Positions 17,660-27,768 are shown, counted from the stretch's first letter. The stretch is DNA of 64,000 nt from Hyphomicrobiales bacterium (GCA_900472575.1 UCIV01000005.1:124001-188000), one strand, 5' to 3'. Numbers and translations are program-made. The notes: generated by a model not told the origin, from the sequence alone.

Positions 17660-19027
17660 TCACATCACTGACAGAAGCTGGCTCAGTCGATCAACGATGA
17701 GTTGATTGAGTGCGCGGTAATCGCCGTCGAAATGATGACCTCCCTTGCGCGGCTGTATGTCGACACCCGGGATTTCACCCAAATCCGGGCAGGCCGTATC
17801 TTCTTCCTCAAGCCCATAGACGCACTGGATCTTAAGAGGCTCGATCGCTCTTAAGTCATCCACCGGGTCACCATGCTTGCCGGCACCGGCATAACCGAGC
17901 CATCCGGTGACGGCGATTTCGAAATCGGCCTGATGCGACAGTGCCAGCAGCGACATGAGACGAACCGCATCCTGGTCATCTTTCGGCAACAGCCGGTAAG
18001 TGGCGGGCAGAATGTTGGCGCCGAAGGAATAGCCGATCAGAACGACATTCTCGACATTCCAGCGCTGGCGGTAGGTGGCGATGATGCGGGAAAGGTCGGC
18101 TGCCGTCTGTGCCGGCGTCTTTTCGTTCCAGAAATAGCGCAGGGCATCGACGCCGACGACCGGGATTCCCTCGTCCTTCAGATATGCCGCGAGTTTCTGG
18201 TCGATATCACGCCAGCCGCCGTCACCGGAATAGATGATCGCCATCGTATTGCGGCGCGGCGCGGCCTCGATCGGCACAATCGGAAGGTCCAGCGGAGAAC
18301 CGGTGGCCTCAGCGGCTGTCATCACGCTGCGTGAAACTGCAAGCAAAGCTTCCTCGGAAGCCTCGTCATCCGCAGTCACCTCGATGTCGGGGTGGGTGCG
18401 TTTCAGATCTTCGACATGCTCGCGCCCCGCCTTTGCGGCTTCGGGCGTGAATACGACGTCGATATTGTTCGGCAGCTCGCCTTCGGTCAGGCCATAGCGC
18501 ATACCGCCATCGACCTGATTTTTCGGCGCCGGCGTGCAGAGTATTTTCGACAGGGCGATCGACGGATCCGGGTCGACCGCCAGCGTCGCGCCGATGGTGG
18601 AGAACGGTGTCTGGGCGGCAATCGCCAGAGCCAGCGATCCGCCGGCGCCGATGCCTGCCACCAGCGGAGCGCGATAGGTCGTCATGTCCCGATCGCGATG
18701 GATCTGGCGGCTCAGTTCCTCGATATCGGAGACGAGATAGAGGCAGTCCCGCTTCTCTTCGCCAAGCCCGGCATAATAGTCGGGCAGATCGACGCCGACG
18801 ACTACAGCACCATCGGCTGTCAGCGCATCCGACATGCGGTCTTCTTCGCGGCCCCAGCCATCGGCGTCCGACAGAAGCACGACGATGCCTTTTTCCTGCA
18901 CCTGCGGATCGCTGATGCGGGAGGTCGGCAGGCTGACGATTTCATTCTGAGCGAACTGCATGTGATAGAGTTCAACGGCACCGGCAACCAGCGTGAGCGC
19001 TGCAACGATAACCGGCAAAGCCCTCAT
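17660..19027 (-). CDS. acvB: AcvB/VirJ-family lysyl-phosphatidylglycerol hydrolase
   Basis: The 455-residue protein matches AcvB of Agrobacterium and AtvA of Rhizobium tropici. It has an N-terminal signal segment (MRALPVIVAALTLVAGAVEL), a first alpha/beta-hydrolase-like half (about 45-250) and a VirJ-like second half (about 255-455). The VirJ-like half has AIIYSGDGGWRDIDQ, the nucleophile-elbow-type GYSFGANILPATY and a late GGHHFDGDY histidine. AcvB is known as a periplasmic enzyme that hydrolyses lysyl-phosphatidylglycerol and supports virulence and acid tolerance. The start overlaps the stop of the LPG synthase gene by four bases, so synthase and hydrolase are coupled, as in lpiA-atvA operons. 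Confidence 0.9.
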   Translation of the reverse strand: MRALPVIVAALTLVAGAVELYHMQFAQNEIVSLPTSRISDPQVQEKGIVVLLSDADGWGREEDRMSDALTADGAVVVGVDLPDYYAGLGEEKRDCLYLVSDIEELSRQIHRDRDMTTYRAPLVAGIGAGGSLALAIAAQTPFSTIGATLAVDPDPSIALSKILCTPAPKNQVDGGMRYGLTEGELPNNIDVVFTPEAAKAGREHVEDLKRTHPDIEVTADDEASEEALLAVSRSVMTAAEATGSPLDLPIVPIEAAPRRNTMAIIYSGDGGWRDIDQKLAAYLKDEGIPVVGVDALRYFWNEKTPAQTAADLSRIIATYRQRWNVENVVLIGYSFGANILPATYRLLPKDDQDAVRLMSLLALSHQADFEIAVTGWLGYAGAGKHGDPVDDLRAIEPLKIQCVYGLEEEDTACPDLGEIPGVDIQPRKGGHHFDGDYRALNQLIVDRLSQLLSVM

Positions 19028-20175
19028 CTGCGCAAGATCCCGCGCAACCCGCCGCCGATCAGCATCGTTACATCGAAGATGGAAGCGAGCGGAAGACCGC
19101 GGCCCGAAACGACGAGATAACGCGGCTGCCAGATCGGATCGAACTTCGACTTGAAAGCCTGCACGCCGCGGAAATTATAGAAACGCTCGCCGAATTCGAA
19201 GATCTCCCGGCCGAGCCGGTTCCACAGCGGCGCATAGTGATGATCGGCAAGGCCCGCGAGAGGCGCCATGCCGAGATTGAGCGTGCGGAAACCCCGCGCC
19301 TTCATATGCTCCATAATGCGTACGAAGAGCAGATCCATCATTCCGCGATGCGTCTCGGGAATGTGGCGCATGAGGTCGATGAAGGCATCGCCATGCTGCC
19401 CGGCTTCGAGAATGTTTGCAAAAGCGACGATGCGCCCTTCCAAGCGGATGATCGCCACCGGGCATGCCTTGACATAGGCTAGATCGAATGTGCCGAGCGA
19501 AAAACCCTTCTCCGAGGCATTGTGCGAGGCAAGCCAGGCACGCGAGACCGAGAGCAGCTCGTCTATGACCTCGGGCACCTCATCGGGTGAAAGCATGGAG
19601 AATTCCAGCCCGTCGCGTTCGGCGCGATTGATCGAGCGGCGCAGTTTCAGCCAGGCACCGCCCTTGAGGTCGAAACGGGTCAGGTCTACCACTGCCTGCT
19701 CGCCGAGCTTGTATGGACGCAGGCCGCAGTCGAAGGCGTGCGGCAGGAAAGCTTTCGAAACCTGATAGAAGACCGGCCGGCTGCCTAGATGACGCGCCGT
19801 CGCCATGAACTTTTCAAGCAGGTTTGGCCACAGTTCCTGCGGGCCGACGGGATCGAACAGCGCGACCAGCGAGTGGCCGTGCCGGGCATACATGACAAAC
19901 GCCTGCTCGCAATCGGAAAACAGGATCTGTTTGTCTCCAAGCCGGACAAGCCCAGCGCTGGCATTCGGCTGGTTTGCAAGGATGGCCAGCGCCTTCGCCA
20001 TATCTTCCGGCGGAGGGCCTTGCCGAAGGGTGCGCCCTCTGGATTGCGCTTGGCCAGCGCCGCGCAGAAAACGCCCGAACAATGGCTGACGGGATGCCGA
20101 AACTGTATCGACTACAGGTGGGGGCAGCAGCTCATGCTGCTTCTGTTGGCAGGTTTCATCGACATGAGCCGACAT
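19024..20175 (-). CDS. Stand-alone lysyl-phosphatidylglycerol synthase catalytic domain (LpiA/MprF C-terminal, DUF2156)
   Basis: The 383-residue protein corresponds to the soluble aminoacyl-transfer domain of MprF/LpiA: FVMYARHGHSLVALFDPVGP, LRRSINRAERDGLEFSML, IIRLEGRIVAFANI, DLMRHIPETHRGMMDLLFV, FRTLNLGMAPLAGLADH, and the closing FYNFRGVQAFKSKFDPIWQPRYL. These domains move lysine from Lys-tRNA to phosphatidylglycerol. Full-length MprF/LpiA has a large N-terminal multi-span flippase region, but no membrane span is present here and none is encoded upstream before the cysA end. The ATG at 20175 is preferred over a TTG at 20205. It is coupled to acvB by a four-base overlap. It could work with another flippase, or modify the inner leaflet only. 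Confidence 0.82.
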   Translation of the reverse strand: MSAHVDETCQQKQHELLPPPVVDTVSASRQPLFGRFLRGAGQAQSRGRTLRQGPPPEDMAKALAILANQPNASAGLVRLGDKQILFSDCEQAFVMYARHGHSLVALFDPVGPQELWPNLLEKFMATARHLGSRPVFYQVSKAFLPHAFDCGLRPYKLGEQAVVDLTRFDLKGGAWLKLRRSINRAERDGLEFSMLSPDEVPEVIDELLSVSRAWLASHNASEKGFSLGTFDLAYVKACPVAIIRLEGRIVAFANILEAGQHGDAFIDLMRHIPETHRGMMDLLFVRIMEHMKARGFRTLNLGMAPLAGLADHHYAPLWNRLGREIFEFGERFYNFRGVQAFKSKFDPIWQPRYLVVSGRGLPLASIFDVTMLIGGGLRGILRR

Positions 20176-20327
20176 TTTAAGCCTATTAAAGACGTTGAAC
20201 CGCAATTGCCTTAGCGTATTTGTATTTATCGAATCTTACGCCTTAAAGATGTAGCGGCTGCGACACATGAGCCGGATATACAAACCGATGCGGGCAAGAC
20301 GACAGACGAAGCTTGGATGGAATAGTA

Positions 20328-20363
20328 TTCCAGCCCCTCCTTGATCTTCGGACAGGGCTGGAA
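20328..20363 (-). terminator. Stem-loop downstream of cysA
   Basis: TTCCAGCCC (20328-20336) pairs with GGGCTGGAA (20355-20363) over 9 bp with an 18-base loop, about 40-80 bases behind the cysA stop. There is no clear T-tract, so it may be a 3' end stabiliser rather than an intrinsic terminator. Confidence 0.4.
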
Positions 20364-20405
20364 CATCAACAAGCTCACGGCCTCCGGCCGTAAACCGTCC
20401 GGCAG

Positions 20406-21443
20406 TTACTTATTAAAGATCTTCCAGCGAGTCGGGCGGAAACGGGCTTCCGAACCAAGCTCGACCGGAGCATGCAATGGTACCTCCACCTCGACATGGA
20501 AGGGATCGTGGCCGTTGTTGGCGATGTCAATCTCGGCAATACGGGTGCCGGCAAGACGGCGACAGGCAGTAACCTTGCCGAACAATGCGTCCTTCTCGTC
20601 GGTCAGGACCACGTCTTCCGGACGGAAGAACAGGTCTCCGGCCGCATCGGTCTTTTCCGAAATGCCGATCGGCTCGCCCTGGAACAGAACCGTACCATTC
20701 TTCACCTCGACCGGCAGATGCGAGGATTCGCCGATGAAAGAGAAGACGAAGGGCGACTGCGGGCGGTCGTAGACATCATCCGCTGAACCGACCTGCTCGA
20801 TCTTGCCCTGGCTCATGACGACAACACGGTCGGCAAGCTCAAGCGCTTCTTCCTGGTCGTGGGTGACGAACACGGTCGTGTGGCCGGTGCGATCGTGGAA
20901 TTCGCGCAGCCAGCGGCGCAGTTCCTTTCTGACCTTTGCATCGAGCGCTCCGAAAGGCTCGTCGAGCAGAAGGATGCGCGGTTCGATCGCCATGGCACGG
21001 GCAAGCGCCACGCGCTGGCGCTGACCGCCGGAAAGCTGGTTGGGATAGCGATTTTCAAGACCCGAGAGCTGCACCATGTCGAGCAGGTCGGAAACCCGCT
21101 TTTTGATCTCGCTTTTCGGCGGGCGACTGGCGGACGGACGGACCTTGAGGCCGAAGCCGATATTCTGCGCCACGGTCATGTGACGGAACAGCGCGTAATG
21201 CTGGAAAACGAAGCCGACATTGCGCTCCTGGACCGAATGGCGGGAGGCATCTTCCTCACCGAAGAAAATCTGGCCGGCAGTCGGGAAATCCAGGCCGGCG
21301 ATCAGGCGAAGCAGTGTCGTCTTGCCGGAACCGGACGGGCCGAGCAGCGCGATCAATTCGCCCGAAGCGATATTGAGCGATACGTCATTCAGCGCGGCGA
21401 AACGGTCGAATTCCTTGCGGATATTGTTGATTTTGACTTCCAT
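20406..21443 (-). CDS. cysA: Sulfate/thiosulfate ABC transporter ATP-binding protein
   Basis: The 345-residue ATPase drives sulfate/thiosulfate import. It shows Walker [14 protein letters not shown] (about 33-45), Q-loop [14 protein letters not shown], signature [14 protein letters not shown], Walker [13 protein letters not shown] and the H-loop [12 protein letters not shown]-terminal regulatory/TOBE region (about 240-345) contains FFRPEDVVL. The GKTT, LSGGQ and MTVAQNI blocks are standard CysA. It is the last gene of sbp-cysT-cysW-cysA, and its ATG lies 12 bases behind the cysW stop. Confidence 0.95.
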   Translation of the reverse strand: MEVKINNIRKEFDRFAALNDVSLNIASGELIALLGPSGSGKTTLLRLIAGLDFPTAGQIFFGEEDASRHSVQERNVGFVFQHYALFRHMTVAQNIGFGLKVRPSASRPPKSEIKKRVSDLLDMVQLSGLENRYPNQLSGGQRQRVALARAMAIEPRILLLDEPFGALDAKVRKELRRWLREFHDRTGHTTVFVTHDQEEALELADRVVVMSQGKIEQVGSADDVYDRPQSPFVFSFIGESSHLPVEVKNGTVLFQGEPIGISEKTDAAGDLFFRPEDVVLTDEKDALFGKVTACRRLAGTRIAEIDIANNGHDPFHVEVEVPLHAPVELGSEARFRPTRWKIFNK

Positions 21444-21455
21444 ACGCGGGGTATC

Positions 21456-22316
21456 CTAGTGCCGGCCGCCGGCAGCGCCGGCACCGAACCGAAGTTCGAG
21501 AAAGGTTTTCAACGCGAGCGTGACGAGTGCCAGAAGAGCCAGCAGGGATGCCACGGCAAAGGCCGCGACCATGTTGTACTCATTATAGAGGATCTCGACA
21601 TGCAGCGGCATGGTGTTGGTGAGGCCGCGGATACGGCCGGAAACGACTGAGACGGCGCCGAACTCACCCATCGCGCGAGCGTTACAGAGCAGCACGCCGT
21701 AAAGCAGGCCCCATTTGATATTGGGCAGCGTCACATACCAGAACGTCTGCCAGCCGGAAGCACCCAGAGACAGTGCCGCCTCCTCATCGCCGGTGCCCTG
21801 GTCCTGCATCAGCGGGATCAGTTCGCGCGCAACAAAGGGGAAGGTCACGAAGACGGTGGCAAGCACGATGCCCGGCACGGCAAACAGGATCTCGATGCCA
21901 TAGCTTTTCAGCCAGGGGCCGAGAAGGCTGCCGCTGCCAAAGAGAAGAACATAGACCAGGCCGGAGATGACCGGCGAGATCGAAAACGGCAGATCGATCA
22001 GGGTGATCAGAAACGCCTTGCCCTTGAACTCGAACTTGGCGATCGCCCAGGAGGCGGCCAGACCGAAGACGAGATTGAGTGGCACGGCGATGGCAGCCAC
22101 GATCAGCGTCAGCCGGATCGCTGCCCAGGCATCGGGTTCCAGCAACGCCTCCTCGTAGGTGACCCATCCTTCGCGAAAGGCTTCGTAGAAAACCGAGACA
22201 AGCGGGAGGAACAGGAAGAAGGCGAGGAAGACGAGCGTCAGGGCGACAAGGATCAGCTTGGTGGAGAAGCTTTCGTCGGCCGGGTTACGGAAGGAGATAC
22301 GGCGATTATCAGACAT
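21456..22316 (-). CDS. cysW: Sulfate ABC transporter permease CysW
   Basis: The 286-residue inner-membrane permease has about six spans and the cytoplasmic coupling loop [30 protein letters not shown] (EAA-type motif). The [15 protein letters not shown] stretch is typical of CysW. It pairs with CysT to form the channel that CysA energises. Two ATGs are possible. The one at 22316 has AGGAG 8 bases upstream, the one at 22322 only 2 bases, so 22316 is chosen. The gene overlaps the end of cysT by 8 bases. Confidence 0.93.
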   Translation of the reverse strand: MSDNRRISFRNPADESFSTKLILVALTLVFLAFFLFLPLVSVFYEAFREGWVTYEEALLEPDAWAAIRLTLIVAAIAVPLNLVFGLAASWAIAKFEFKGKAFLITLIDLPFSISPVISGLVYVLLFGSGSLLGPWLKSYGIEILFAVPGIVLATVFVTFPFVARELIPLMQDQGTGDEEAALSLGASGWQTFWYVTLPNIKWGLLYGVLLCNARAMGEFGAVSVVSGRIRGLTNTMPLHVEILYNEYNMVAAFAVASLLALLALVTLALKTFLELRFGAGAAGGRH

Positions 22317-23166
22317 TGCCATATCTCCTGCGGCTCCAGGCCTGGATGAGGTTGATCACCAGAAGCATGGCAAAGGAGATCAGAAGCATGATCGTGGCGA
22401 TGGCGGTCGCGCCGGCATAGTTGAATTCTTCCAGCCGGATGACGATCAGCAGCGGTGCGATTTCAGACACGTAAGGGATGTTACCGGCGATGAAGATGAC
22501 CGAGCCGTATTCTCCGACACCGCGCGCAAAGGCGAGCGCAAAGCCTGTGAGAAGGGCTGGCGTAAGACCGGGCAGAAGCACGTTGAAGATCGTCTGGAAC
22601 CGGTTGGCGCCAAGCGTGGCAGCCGCCTCTTCCACCTCCTTGTCGATCTCTTCCATGATCGGCTGCACGGTGCGCACGACGAAGGGAAGACCGATGAAGA
22701 TCAGCGCGATGACGATGCCGATCGGCGTGAAAGCAATGCGGAAGGGCATGAACAGCGAGCCGATCCAGCCATTCGGCGCATAAAGCGAGGCAAACGCGAT
22801 ACCGGCAACAGCCGTCGGAAGGGCGAAGGGCAGATCGACCATCGCATCGATCAGCCGGCGTCCGGGAAACCGATAACGGGTGAGCACCCAGGCGAGCAGC
22901 GTGCCGAAGACGACATTGATCACTGCCGCGATAAAGGCCGTGCCGAAGGATACATAAAGAGCCCGGATCGTCCGTTCATCGGAGAGGATGGCAAAAAAGC
23001 CCGACCAGCCGAGTTCGGCCGTGCGCCAGAGCAGGCCGGCGATGGGGATGAGAATGATCAGCGACAGGTAGGCGAGCGAAAAGCCGAGCGTCAACCCGAA
23101 ACCCGGGATGATGCTCGGCTGTTTCAATCTCCAGCCCGCCGTGGAAGCGGTAGCGGATGCGGTCAT
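22309..23166 (-). CDS. cysT: Sulfate ABC transporter permease CysT (CysU)
   Basis: The 285-residue permease has about six membrane spans beginning at [18 protein letters not shown] and the EAA-type loop [50 protein letters not shown] and [14 protein letters not shown] are blocks found in CysT of many bacteria. It forms the heterodimeric channel with CysW. It lies between sbp (88 bases upstream, with a stem-loop in the gap) and cysW, which it overlaps. Its sequence clearly shares ancestry with CysW. Confidence 0.94.
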   Translation of the reverse strand: MTASATASTAGWRLKQPSIIPGFGLTLGFSLAYLSLIILIPIAGLLWRTAELGWSGFFAILSDERTIRALYVSFGTAFIAAVINVVFGTLLAWVLTRYRFPGRRLIDAMVDLPFALPTAVAGIAFASLYAPNGWIGSLFMPFRIAFTPIGIVIALIFIGLPFVVRTVQPIMEEIDKEVEEAAATLGANRFQTIFNVLLPGLTPALLTGFALAFARGVGEYGSVIFIAGNIPYVSEIAPLLIVIRLEEFNYAGATAIATIMLLISFAMLLVINLIQAWSRRRYGNV

Positions 23167-23204
23167 GCTTGGTTCCGAATTCTACGTTCAGGCCCGACAT
23201 GGCA

Positions 23205-23232
23205 ACGGTGCGGCAACAAACTACCGCACCGT
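23205..23232 (-). promoter_or_regulatory. Intercistronic stem-loop between sbp and cysT
   Basis: ACGGTGCGG (23205-23213) and CCGCACCGT (23224-23232) form a perfect 9-bp stem with a 10-base loop in the gap after the sbp stop. No T-tract follows on the minus strand. Such a hairpin could protect the sbp message and lower downstream expression, fitting the need for more binding protein than permease. That role is inference. Confidence 0.5.
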
Positions 23233-23254
23233 GCCTCCAGTGTCACTTGAGTGA

Positions 23255-24292
23255 TTATTTGGCGCCGGGCTTGTAGATCTGGTCGAAAATGCCGCCATCA
23301 CCAAAGTGTTCCGGCTGCGCCTTCTTCCAGCCGCCGAAGAGCGGATCGTCAATGGTGACGAGCTTGATCGGAGGCAGCTGCTTCAACAGTTCCGGCTTCA
23401 CCACTTCCGGCTTGGACGGACGATAGAAGTGCTTGGCCGCGATGTTCTGGCCTTCGTCGGAATAGAGATATTGGAGATAGGCTTCGGCGACCTTGCGGGT
23501 GCCCTTGGCGTCGACATTGGCATCGACGACTGCGACCGGCGGTTCGGCGAGGATGGAGATCGGCGGCACGACGATGTCGAACGCATCCTTGCCGAATTCC
23601 TCACCGGCCAGATAGGCCTCGTTTTCCCAGGCGAGCAGGACGTCGCCGATCTGGCGCTGGGCAAAGGTGACGGTGGATCCGCGGGCACCGGTATCGAGAA
23701 CCGGAGCGCGCTTGTAGAGGTCGCCGATATAGGCCTTGATCTTGTCCTGATCGCCCTTGAATTCTTCATTGGCCCAAGCCCAGGCAGCCAGATAGTTCCA
23801 GCGAGCACCACCGGATGTCTTCGGGTTCGGCGTAACGATCTGCACGTCGCCCTTCACCAGATCGCCCCAGTTCTTGATGCCCTTCGAATTACCCTTGCGA
23901 ACGAGGAAGACGATCGTCGAGGTGTAGGGCGAAGCATTGTTGGGCAGGCGGGTGCGCCAGTCTTCCTTGATCTTGCCGGTCTTCTGGATGGCATTGATGT
24001 CGCTTTCCAGCGCCAGCGTCACGACATCGGCCTCAAGGCCATCGATCACAGAGCGGGCCTGCGCGCCGGAGCCGCCATGCGACTGACGGATTGTGACATC
24101 CTCACCACCTTCCGCCTTCCAGTGCTTGGCAAAGGCGGCGTTAAAATCCTTGTAGAGCTCGCGTGTTGGATCGTAGGACACGTTCAGAAGCTGGCTCGCG
24201 GCAAAGGCCGGCGCTATGCTTCCTGCAGCGAGCGTCACGCCGAGCGCAACCACTGCCAGCCGCTTTCCAATCCCATCGGTGAAGTTCAGCAT
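23255..24292 (-). CDS. sbp: Periplasmic sulfate-binding protein
   Basis: The 345-residue protein has a cleavable signal peptide (about 1-32, ending APAFAAS). The Sbp/CysP mature start [17 protein letters not shown] follows, with the sulfate-contact regions [33 protein letters not shown] and [18 protein letters not shown]. It captures sulfate in the periplasm for CysTWA. The ATG at 24292 is chosen because AGGAGA sits just upstream and the signal peptide starts there. It is the first gene of the import operon, whose promoter must lie within 24293-24544. Confidence 0.94.
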   Translation of the reverse strand: MLNFTDGIGKRLAVVALGVTLAAGSIAPAFAASQLLNVSYDPTRELYKDFNAAFAKHWKAEGGEDVTIRQSHGGSGAQARSVIDGLEADVVTLALESDINAIQKTGKIKEDWRTRLPNNASPYTSTIVFLVRKGNSKGIKNWGDLVKGDVQIVTPNPKTSGGARWNYLAAWAWANEEFKGDQDKIKAYIGDLYKRAPVLDTGARGSTVTFAQRQIGDVLLAWENEAYLAGEEFGKDAFDIVVPPISILAEPPVAVVDANVDAKGTRKVAEAYLQYLYSDEGQNIAAKHFYRPSKPEVVKPELLKQLPPIKLVTIDDPLFGGWKKAQPEHFGDGGIFDQIYKPGAK

Positions 24293-24544
24293 AGAGTCTC
24301 TCCTGTGATCCTTGTCCCATGACCAGTGTCCCGTGATCATCGGGCCATTTGATATGGGCTAAACTCTATCGGTCAGGTCGTCTTAGTCAATTCACGGCGA
24401 AAAGAAGGCAAAACTGTTTCCCTCGGGCGGGTTCGCGCGACAAAGAATGCGTTCCATGAGCATCAGTTCACAGAACAGCAGCATCGGGAAAACACCGAAC
24501 GGCAAAAACGCAATCCGGCCGAAATTCGTTCCAGAGGCTCGATT

Positions 24545-25057
24545 TCAACCCGGCGGAGAGTCGCGCCTGAGGAAAATCTCCGTATGGCCAACCGCTTTGG
24601 GCACGTCTCGAAAGGGTGGGCAGAAGTCGAAACCGCAGGCGCGATAGATCGAGATAGCATCGGTCATATAGATGGTGGTGTGCGCCAGCAGCGTGCTCTT
24701 CCGACGCGCTTCGACAGCATGGATGACCGCCCGCATCATTGCGCCGCCGATGCCTCTTTGCCGGAAATCGGGGCCCACGTAGAATTTGTGAAGTTCGTCG
24801 GCCGTATCGTCGAAGATGGAAAATGCCAAACATCCCGCCGGCTGGCCATCCCATGATGCCAGCAGCATTCCTGTCCCCGATTGCGCGTAACGCCGGGCAA
24901 GGCTTGCCGCAGTCTCACCGTGATAAAGATCCGTCACCAGTTGAGGATCGACGCCATGGGTCGCGGCCATGGCGATATCCCAATCCGCCAGTTCCCGGCA
25001 CAGCGCCGCGGCGATCTCGAAGTCCTTCGGTGATTTTGCGATGGACACAGAAAACAT
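24545..25057 (-). CDS. GNAT-family N-acetyltransferase
   Basis: The 170-residue protein shows the GNAT core: a strand at GMLLASWDGQPAGCLAFSIF, then ELHKFYVGPDFRQRGIGGAMM with the acetyl-CoA pyrophosphate loop R/Q-x-x-G-x-G/A (residues RQRGIGG), and the closing AISIYRACGFDFCPPF. It would acetylate a small molecule or protein amine; the substrate cannot be told. The ATG at 25057 is chosen for GAGAGG upstream; the longer frame adds 22 residues with no family pattern. It lies between the sulfate importer and the Rrf2 gene, same strand, 80 bases after the latter. Confidence 0.85.
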   Translation of the reverse strand: MFSVSIAKSPKDFEIAAALCRELADWDIAMAATHGVDPQLVTDLYHGETAASLARRYAQSGTGMLLASWDGQPAGCLAFSIFDDTADELHKFYVGPDFRQRGIGGAMMRAVIHAVEARRKSTLLAHTTIYMTDAISIYRACGFDFCPPFRDVPKAVGHTEIFLRRDSPPG

Positions 25058-25137
25058 GCCAGCCTCTCGACAAGGAGAGTACATTAGCATGCCCTGCTGC
25101 ACGTAGGCAGACGCCAATATCAATTAAGCAAGAGGGC

Positions 25138-25602
25138 TTACGCCGTCAGAAGCTCTCTCACCTGGGCTGGCTTATGTGTACCTTCGCCTGCCCCCTCGAT
25201 CGCATCGGCAATCGTGGTATTGAACAGAACGTCGCGGGTGGCGTCGGCTACACGGGCGAAGACATGGCGGATTTCGCACAGGTGTTCGCCATCGCAATCA
25301 TCGCATTTGCGATAGGCGGTTTGCGACAAGCAGGGAAGCGGAGCGATCGGGCCGTCGACAAGCCGCAGGACTTCACCGAAGGAGATCGCGTCGGCGGGCT
25401 TCAGCAGTAGATATCCACCCTGCTTGCCACGGCGGCTCATGACGATGCCGGAGCGCTTCAGGTCGAGCAGAATCTGTTCCAGAAATTTCTTCGGAATGGA
25501 CTGCTGGACCGCGATCTCCGAGATCAGCATCGGCTCATCCGGGTCGGCCTGCGCCAGAGCGGCCAAGGCTCGAAGCGCATATTTCGCTTTCTGGGATATC
25601 AT
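25138..25602 (-). CDS. Rrf2-family regulator with cysteine cluster, next to cysHDN
   Basis: The 154-residue protein starts MISQKAKYALRALAALAQ and carries the Rrf2 winged helix (ISEIAVQQSIPKKFLEQILLDLKRSGIV, then RRGKQGGY). Cysteines at 91, 100, 103 and 109 lie where IscR, NsrR and RirA bind an Fe-S cluster. It is divergent from cysH with a 361-base region between them. It may therefore control sulfur assimilation in response to cluster or cysteine status, like CymR or IscR relatives. That role is inferred from position. A GTG three bases upstream is an alternative start. Confidence 0.85.
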   Translation of the reverse strand: MISQKAKYALRALAALAQADPDEPMLISEIAVQQSIPKKFLEQILLDLKRSGIVMSRRGKQGGYLLLKPADAISFGEVLRLVDGPIAPLPCLSQTAYRKCDDCDGEHLCEIRHVFARVADATRDVLFNTTIADAIEGAGEGTHKPAQVRELLTA

Positions 25603-25963
25603 CACGCAACCATCAACAGCAACGCCGCCGCGAGGCTTTTTTGCCCTCACGTCGCCGCTTCACACTTCGTATCCCTGCGCCTCGCGAATATCTTGGATGC
25701 GACATCCGCGGTCGCGTTCGTGCACACGGCTATGCCGCATTGCACACTCCGTTCTGGAGTACCGCAAACATGCAGAAAATACAAACCTATGCGGGCATCT
25801 GCTGCCGTAAAAACAGTCACATTTGGTTAAGGCGGCAGGTTTTCTGTGTAGGCCCGGCTTTCTAGAGATATTTGCTCCCCAGAACCGGCGGAAGAAACGG
25901 CTTTTCCTGTCATCAGCCCCTGCAAGTCGCAATACTACAGCACTTGCTGATGAAAGAAGAACC
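25603..25963. other. Divergent rrf2/cysH regulatory region
   Basis: About 360 bases between the divergent Rrf2 and cysH starts. No gene fits; frames running through it lack family patterns. It should contain both promoters and the operator. I could not recognise a known riboswitch or a clear dyad here. Confidence 0.4.
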
Positions 25964-26761
25964 ATGACCTCGCATGATGTGATTAAGCGTACCGCGTATG
26001 CAAAAGGCAACGAGAGCCTCGCCGAAGAATTGAACGCCAGACTTGCAAGCCTCGATCTTGCCGGCCGTCTTTCCGCTGCTGCCGAACTTGGCCACGCCGT
26101 TTTCACCACCTCGCTTGGAATAGAAGACCAGGTCATCACCGCCGCAATCGGTACGCATCGCCTTCCTATCGAAGTTTCCACGCTGGAAACCGGACGTCTG
26201 TTCCAAGAAACGGTCGCGCTCATCTCGGAAACCGAGGAGCGTTACGACATGACGATCCGACGGTTTTATCCGCAACAGGACGACATCGATGCCTATGCCG
26301 CGAAATATGGCCTGAACGGTTTCTACGACAGTGTCGAAGCACGGCACGCCTGCTGTCATGTGCGCAAGCTGATCCCGCTCGCCAAGGCGCTTTCGCAAGC
26401 GCAGGTGTGGGTGACCGGTTTGCGCCGCGGCCAGTCCGGCAATCGCGCAACCACACCGTTTGCCGAATATGATGCCGAGCGCGGCCTCATCAAGGTCAAC
26501 CCGCTGGCCGACTGGGATATCGACACGATCAATGCCCATGTGACGGCTGAGCATATCCCGGTCAACCCGCTGCATGCCCGCGGTTACCCCTCCATCGGCT
26601 GCGAGCCCTGTACCCGCGCCATCAAGCCCGGCGAGCCTGAACGCGCCGGACGATGGTGGTGGGAAAACGACGAGAAACGCGAATGCGGACTGCATGTCCC
26701 GGAAAGCGCGTCTCAGCCGATACCGGCTTCAGCACCGCTCGCGAGTTCCATCGCCCGCTGA
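25964..26761 (+). CDS. cysH: Assimilatory adenosine-5'-phosphosulfate (APS) reductase
   Basis: The 265-residue protein is a CysH of the APS-reducing, iron-sulfur type. It carries both the CC pair (Cys130-131 in HACCHVRK) and the CxxC pair (Cys213/216 in GCEPCTRAI) that bind a 4Fe-4S cluster, plus the redox-active ECGLH cysteine at 241. Substrate-binding blocks [12 protein letters not shown] and [12 protein letters not shown] are present. It reduces APS to sulfite with thioredoxin, so no APS kinase is needed for assimilation. The ATG at 25964 is chosen over an upstream frame because the conserved N-terminus starts there. It leads cysH-cysD-cysN. Confidence 0.93.
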   Translation: MTSHDVIKRTAYAKGNESLAEELNARLASLDLAGRLSAAAELGHAVFTTSLGIEDQVITAAIGTHRLPIEVSTLETGRLFQETVALISETEERYDMTIRRFYPQQDDIDAYAAKYGLNGFYDSVEARHACCHVRKLIPLAKALSQAQVWVTGLRRGQSGNRATTPFAEYDAERGLIKVNPLADWDIDTINAHVTAEHIPVNPLHARGYPSIGCEPCTRAIKPGEPERAGRWWWENDEKRECGLHVPESASQPIPASAPLASSIAR

Positions 26762-26814
26762 GGCCCAAATCCCCACTCTTTGTGTGTAACATTCAAAATC
26801 TACCGGAGACCGAA

Positions 26815-27768
26815 ATGTCCCTGTCTGCACAGGAAACGGAAATCAGGAACCCACCCGTTTCCCGCCCGCCGCTCGATCCGCATCTGAAAGCCCTCGAAAA
26901 CGAAGCGATCCATATCTTTCGCGAGGTTGCCGCGGAGTTCGAAAACCCGGTCATGCTCTATTCGATCGGCAAGGATTCATCCGTGCTGCTGCATCTGGCA
27001 CGCAAGGCTTTCTTCCCCGGCCGCGTCCCCTTCCCGCTTCTGCATGTCGACACGACCTGGAAGTTCAAGGAGATGATCGAGTTTCGCGACCAGATCGCCG
27101 AAAAATACGACCTCGATCTCGTGGTCCATACCAACAAGCGCGGTGCCGAAGAAAACATCACGCCGTTTACCCACGGATCGGCCTTCTATACCGACGTGAT
27201 GAAGACGGAAGCGTTGAAGCAGGCACTCGATGCAGGCGGCTATGATGCGGCCTTCGGCGGCGCCCGTCGCGACGAGGAAGCCTCCCGCGCCAAGGAACGC
27301 ATCTATTCGTTCCGGACGCCGGACCACAAATGGGACCCGCGCAACCAGCGGCCGGAACTTTGGAACATCTATAACGGCATGATCAAAAAGGGAGAGAGCG
27401 TTCGCGCCTTCCCGCTGTCGAACTGGACCGAGGTCGATATCTGGCGATACATCCAGGCGGAAGACATTCCGCTCGTGCCGCTCTATTACGCCGCCGAGCG
27501 CCCCTATGTGGAGCGCGACGGGATGATGATCCTGGCGGAAGATCCGCGGCTGGAACTCCAGCCCGGCGAAGAAATCCAGCACGGCATGATCCGCTTCCGC
27601 ACGCTCGGCTGCTTCCCACTCACCGGTGCGATCCGCTCGACGGCATCCAACCTCGAAGAGGTGATCGCGGAACTGGAAATCGCAACCGTTTCCGAACGAC
27701 AGGGCCGCGCCATCGACCGTGACCAGTCCGGCTCCATGGAAAAGAAGAAGCGCGAGGGATATTTCTAA
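26815..27768 (+). CDS. cysD: Sulfate adenylyltransferase subunit 2
   Basis: The 317-residue small subunit of ATP sulfurylase uses the N-type PP-loop [18 protein letters not shown] to activate sulfate as APS. The blocks [29 protein letters not shown] and [13 protein letters not shown] are standard CysD. The C-terminus [16 protein letters not shown] is complete. GGAG precedes the ATG at 26815. The stop is one base from the cysN start, so the subunits are coupled. Confidence 0.95.
   Translation: MSLSAQETEIRNPPVSRPPLDPHLKALENEAIHIFREVAAEFENPVMLYSIGKDSSVLLHLARKAFFPGRVPFPLLHVDTTWKFKEMIEFRDQIAEKYDLDLVVHTNKRGAEENITPFTHGSAFYTDVMKTEALKQALDAGGYDAAFGGARRDEEASRAKERIYSFRTPDHKWDPRNQRPELWNIYNGMIKKGESVRAFPLSNWTEVDIWRYIQAEDIPLVPLYYAAERPYVERDGMMILAEDPRLELQPGEEIQHGMIRFRTLGCFPLTGAIRSTASNLEEVIAELEIATVSERQGRAIDRDQSGSMEKKKREGYF

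Noticed and set aside
20176-20405. Possible remains of an N-terminal flippase domain for the lysyl-PG synthase
   Set aside because: No hydrophobic spans are encoded in any minus-strand frame and a cysA gene follows; the synthase looks designed or evolved as a stand-alone form rather than freshly broken.
25823-25963. Longer N-terminus for CysH
   Set aside because: The extra 47 residues have no family similarity, and the known N-terminus begins at the ATG at 25964.
25603-25963. Riboswitch controlling cysHDN
   Set aside because: I could not recognise a SAM, SAH or other known aptamer in the leader; a protein operator for the Rrf2 regulator is simpler.
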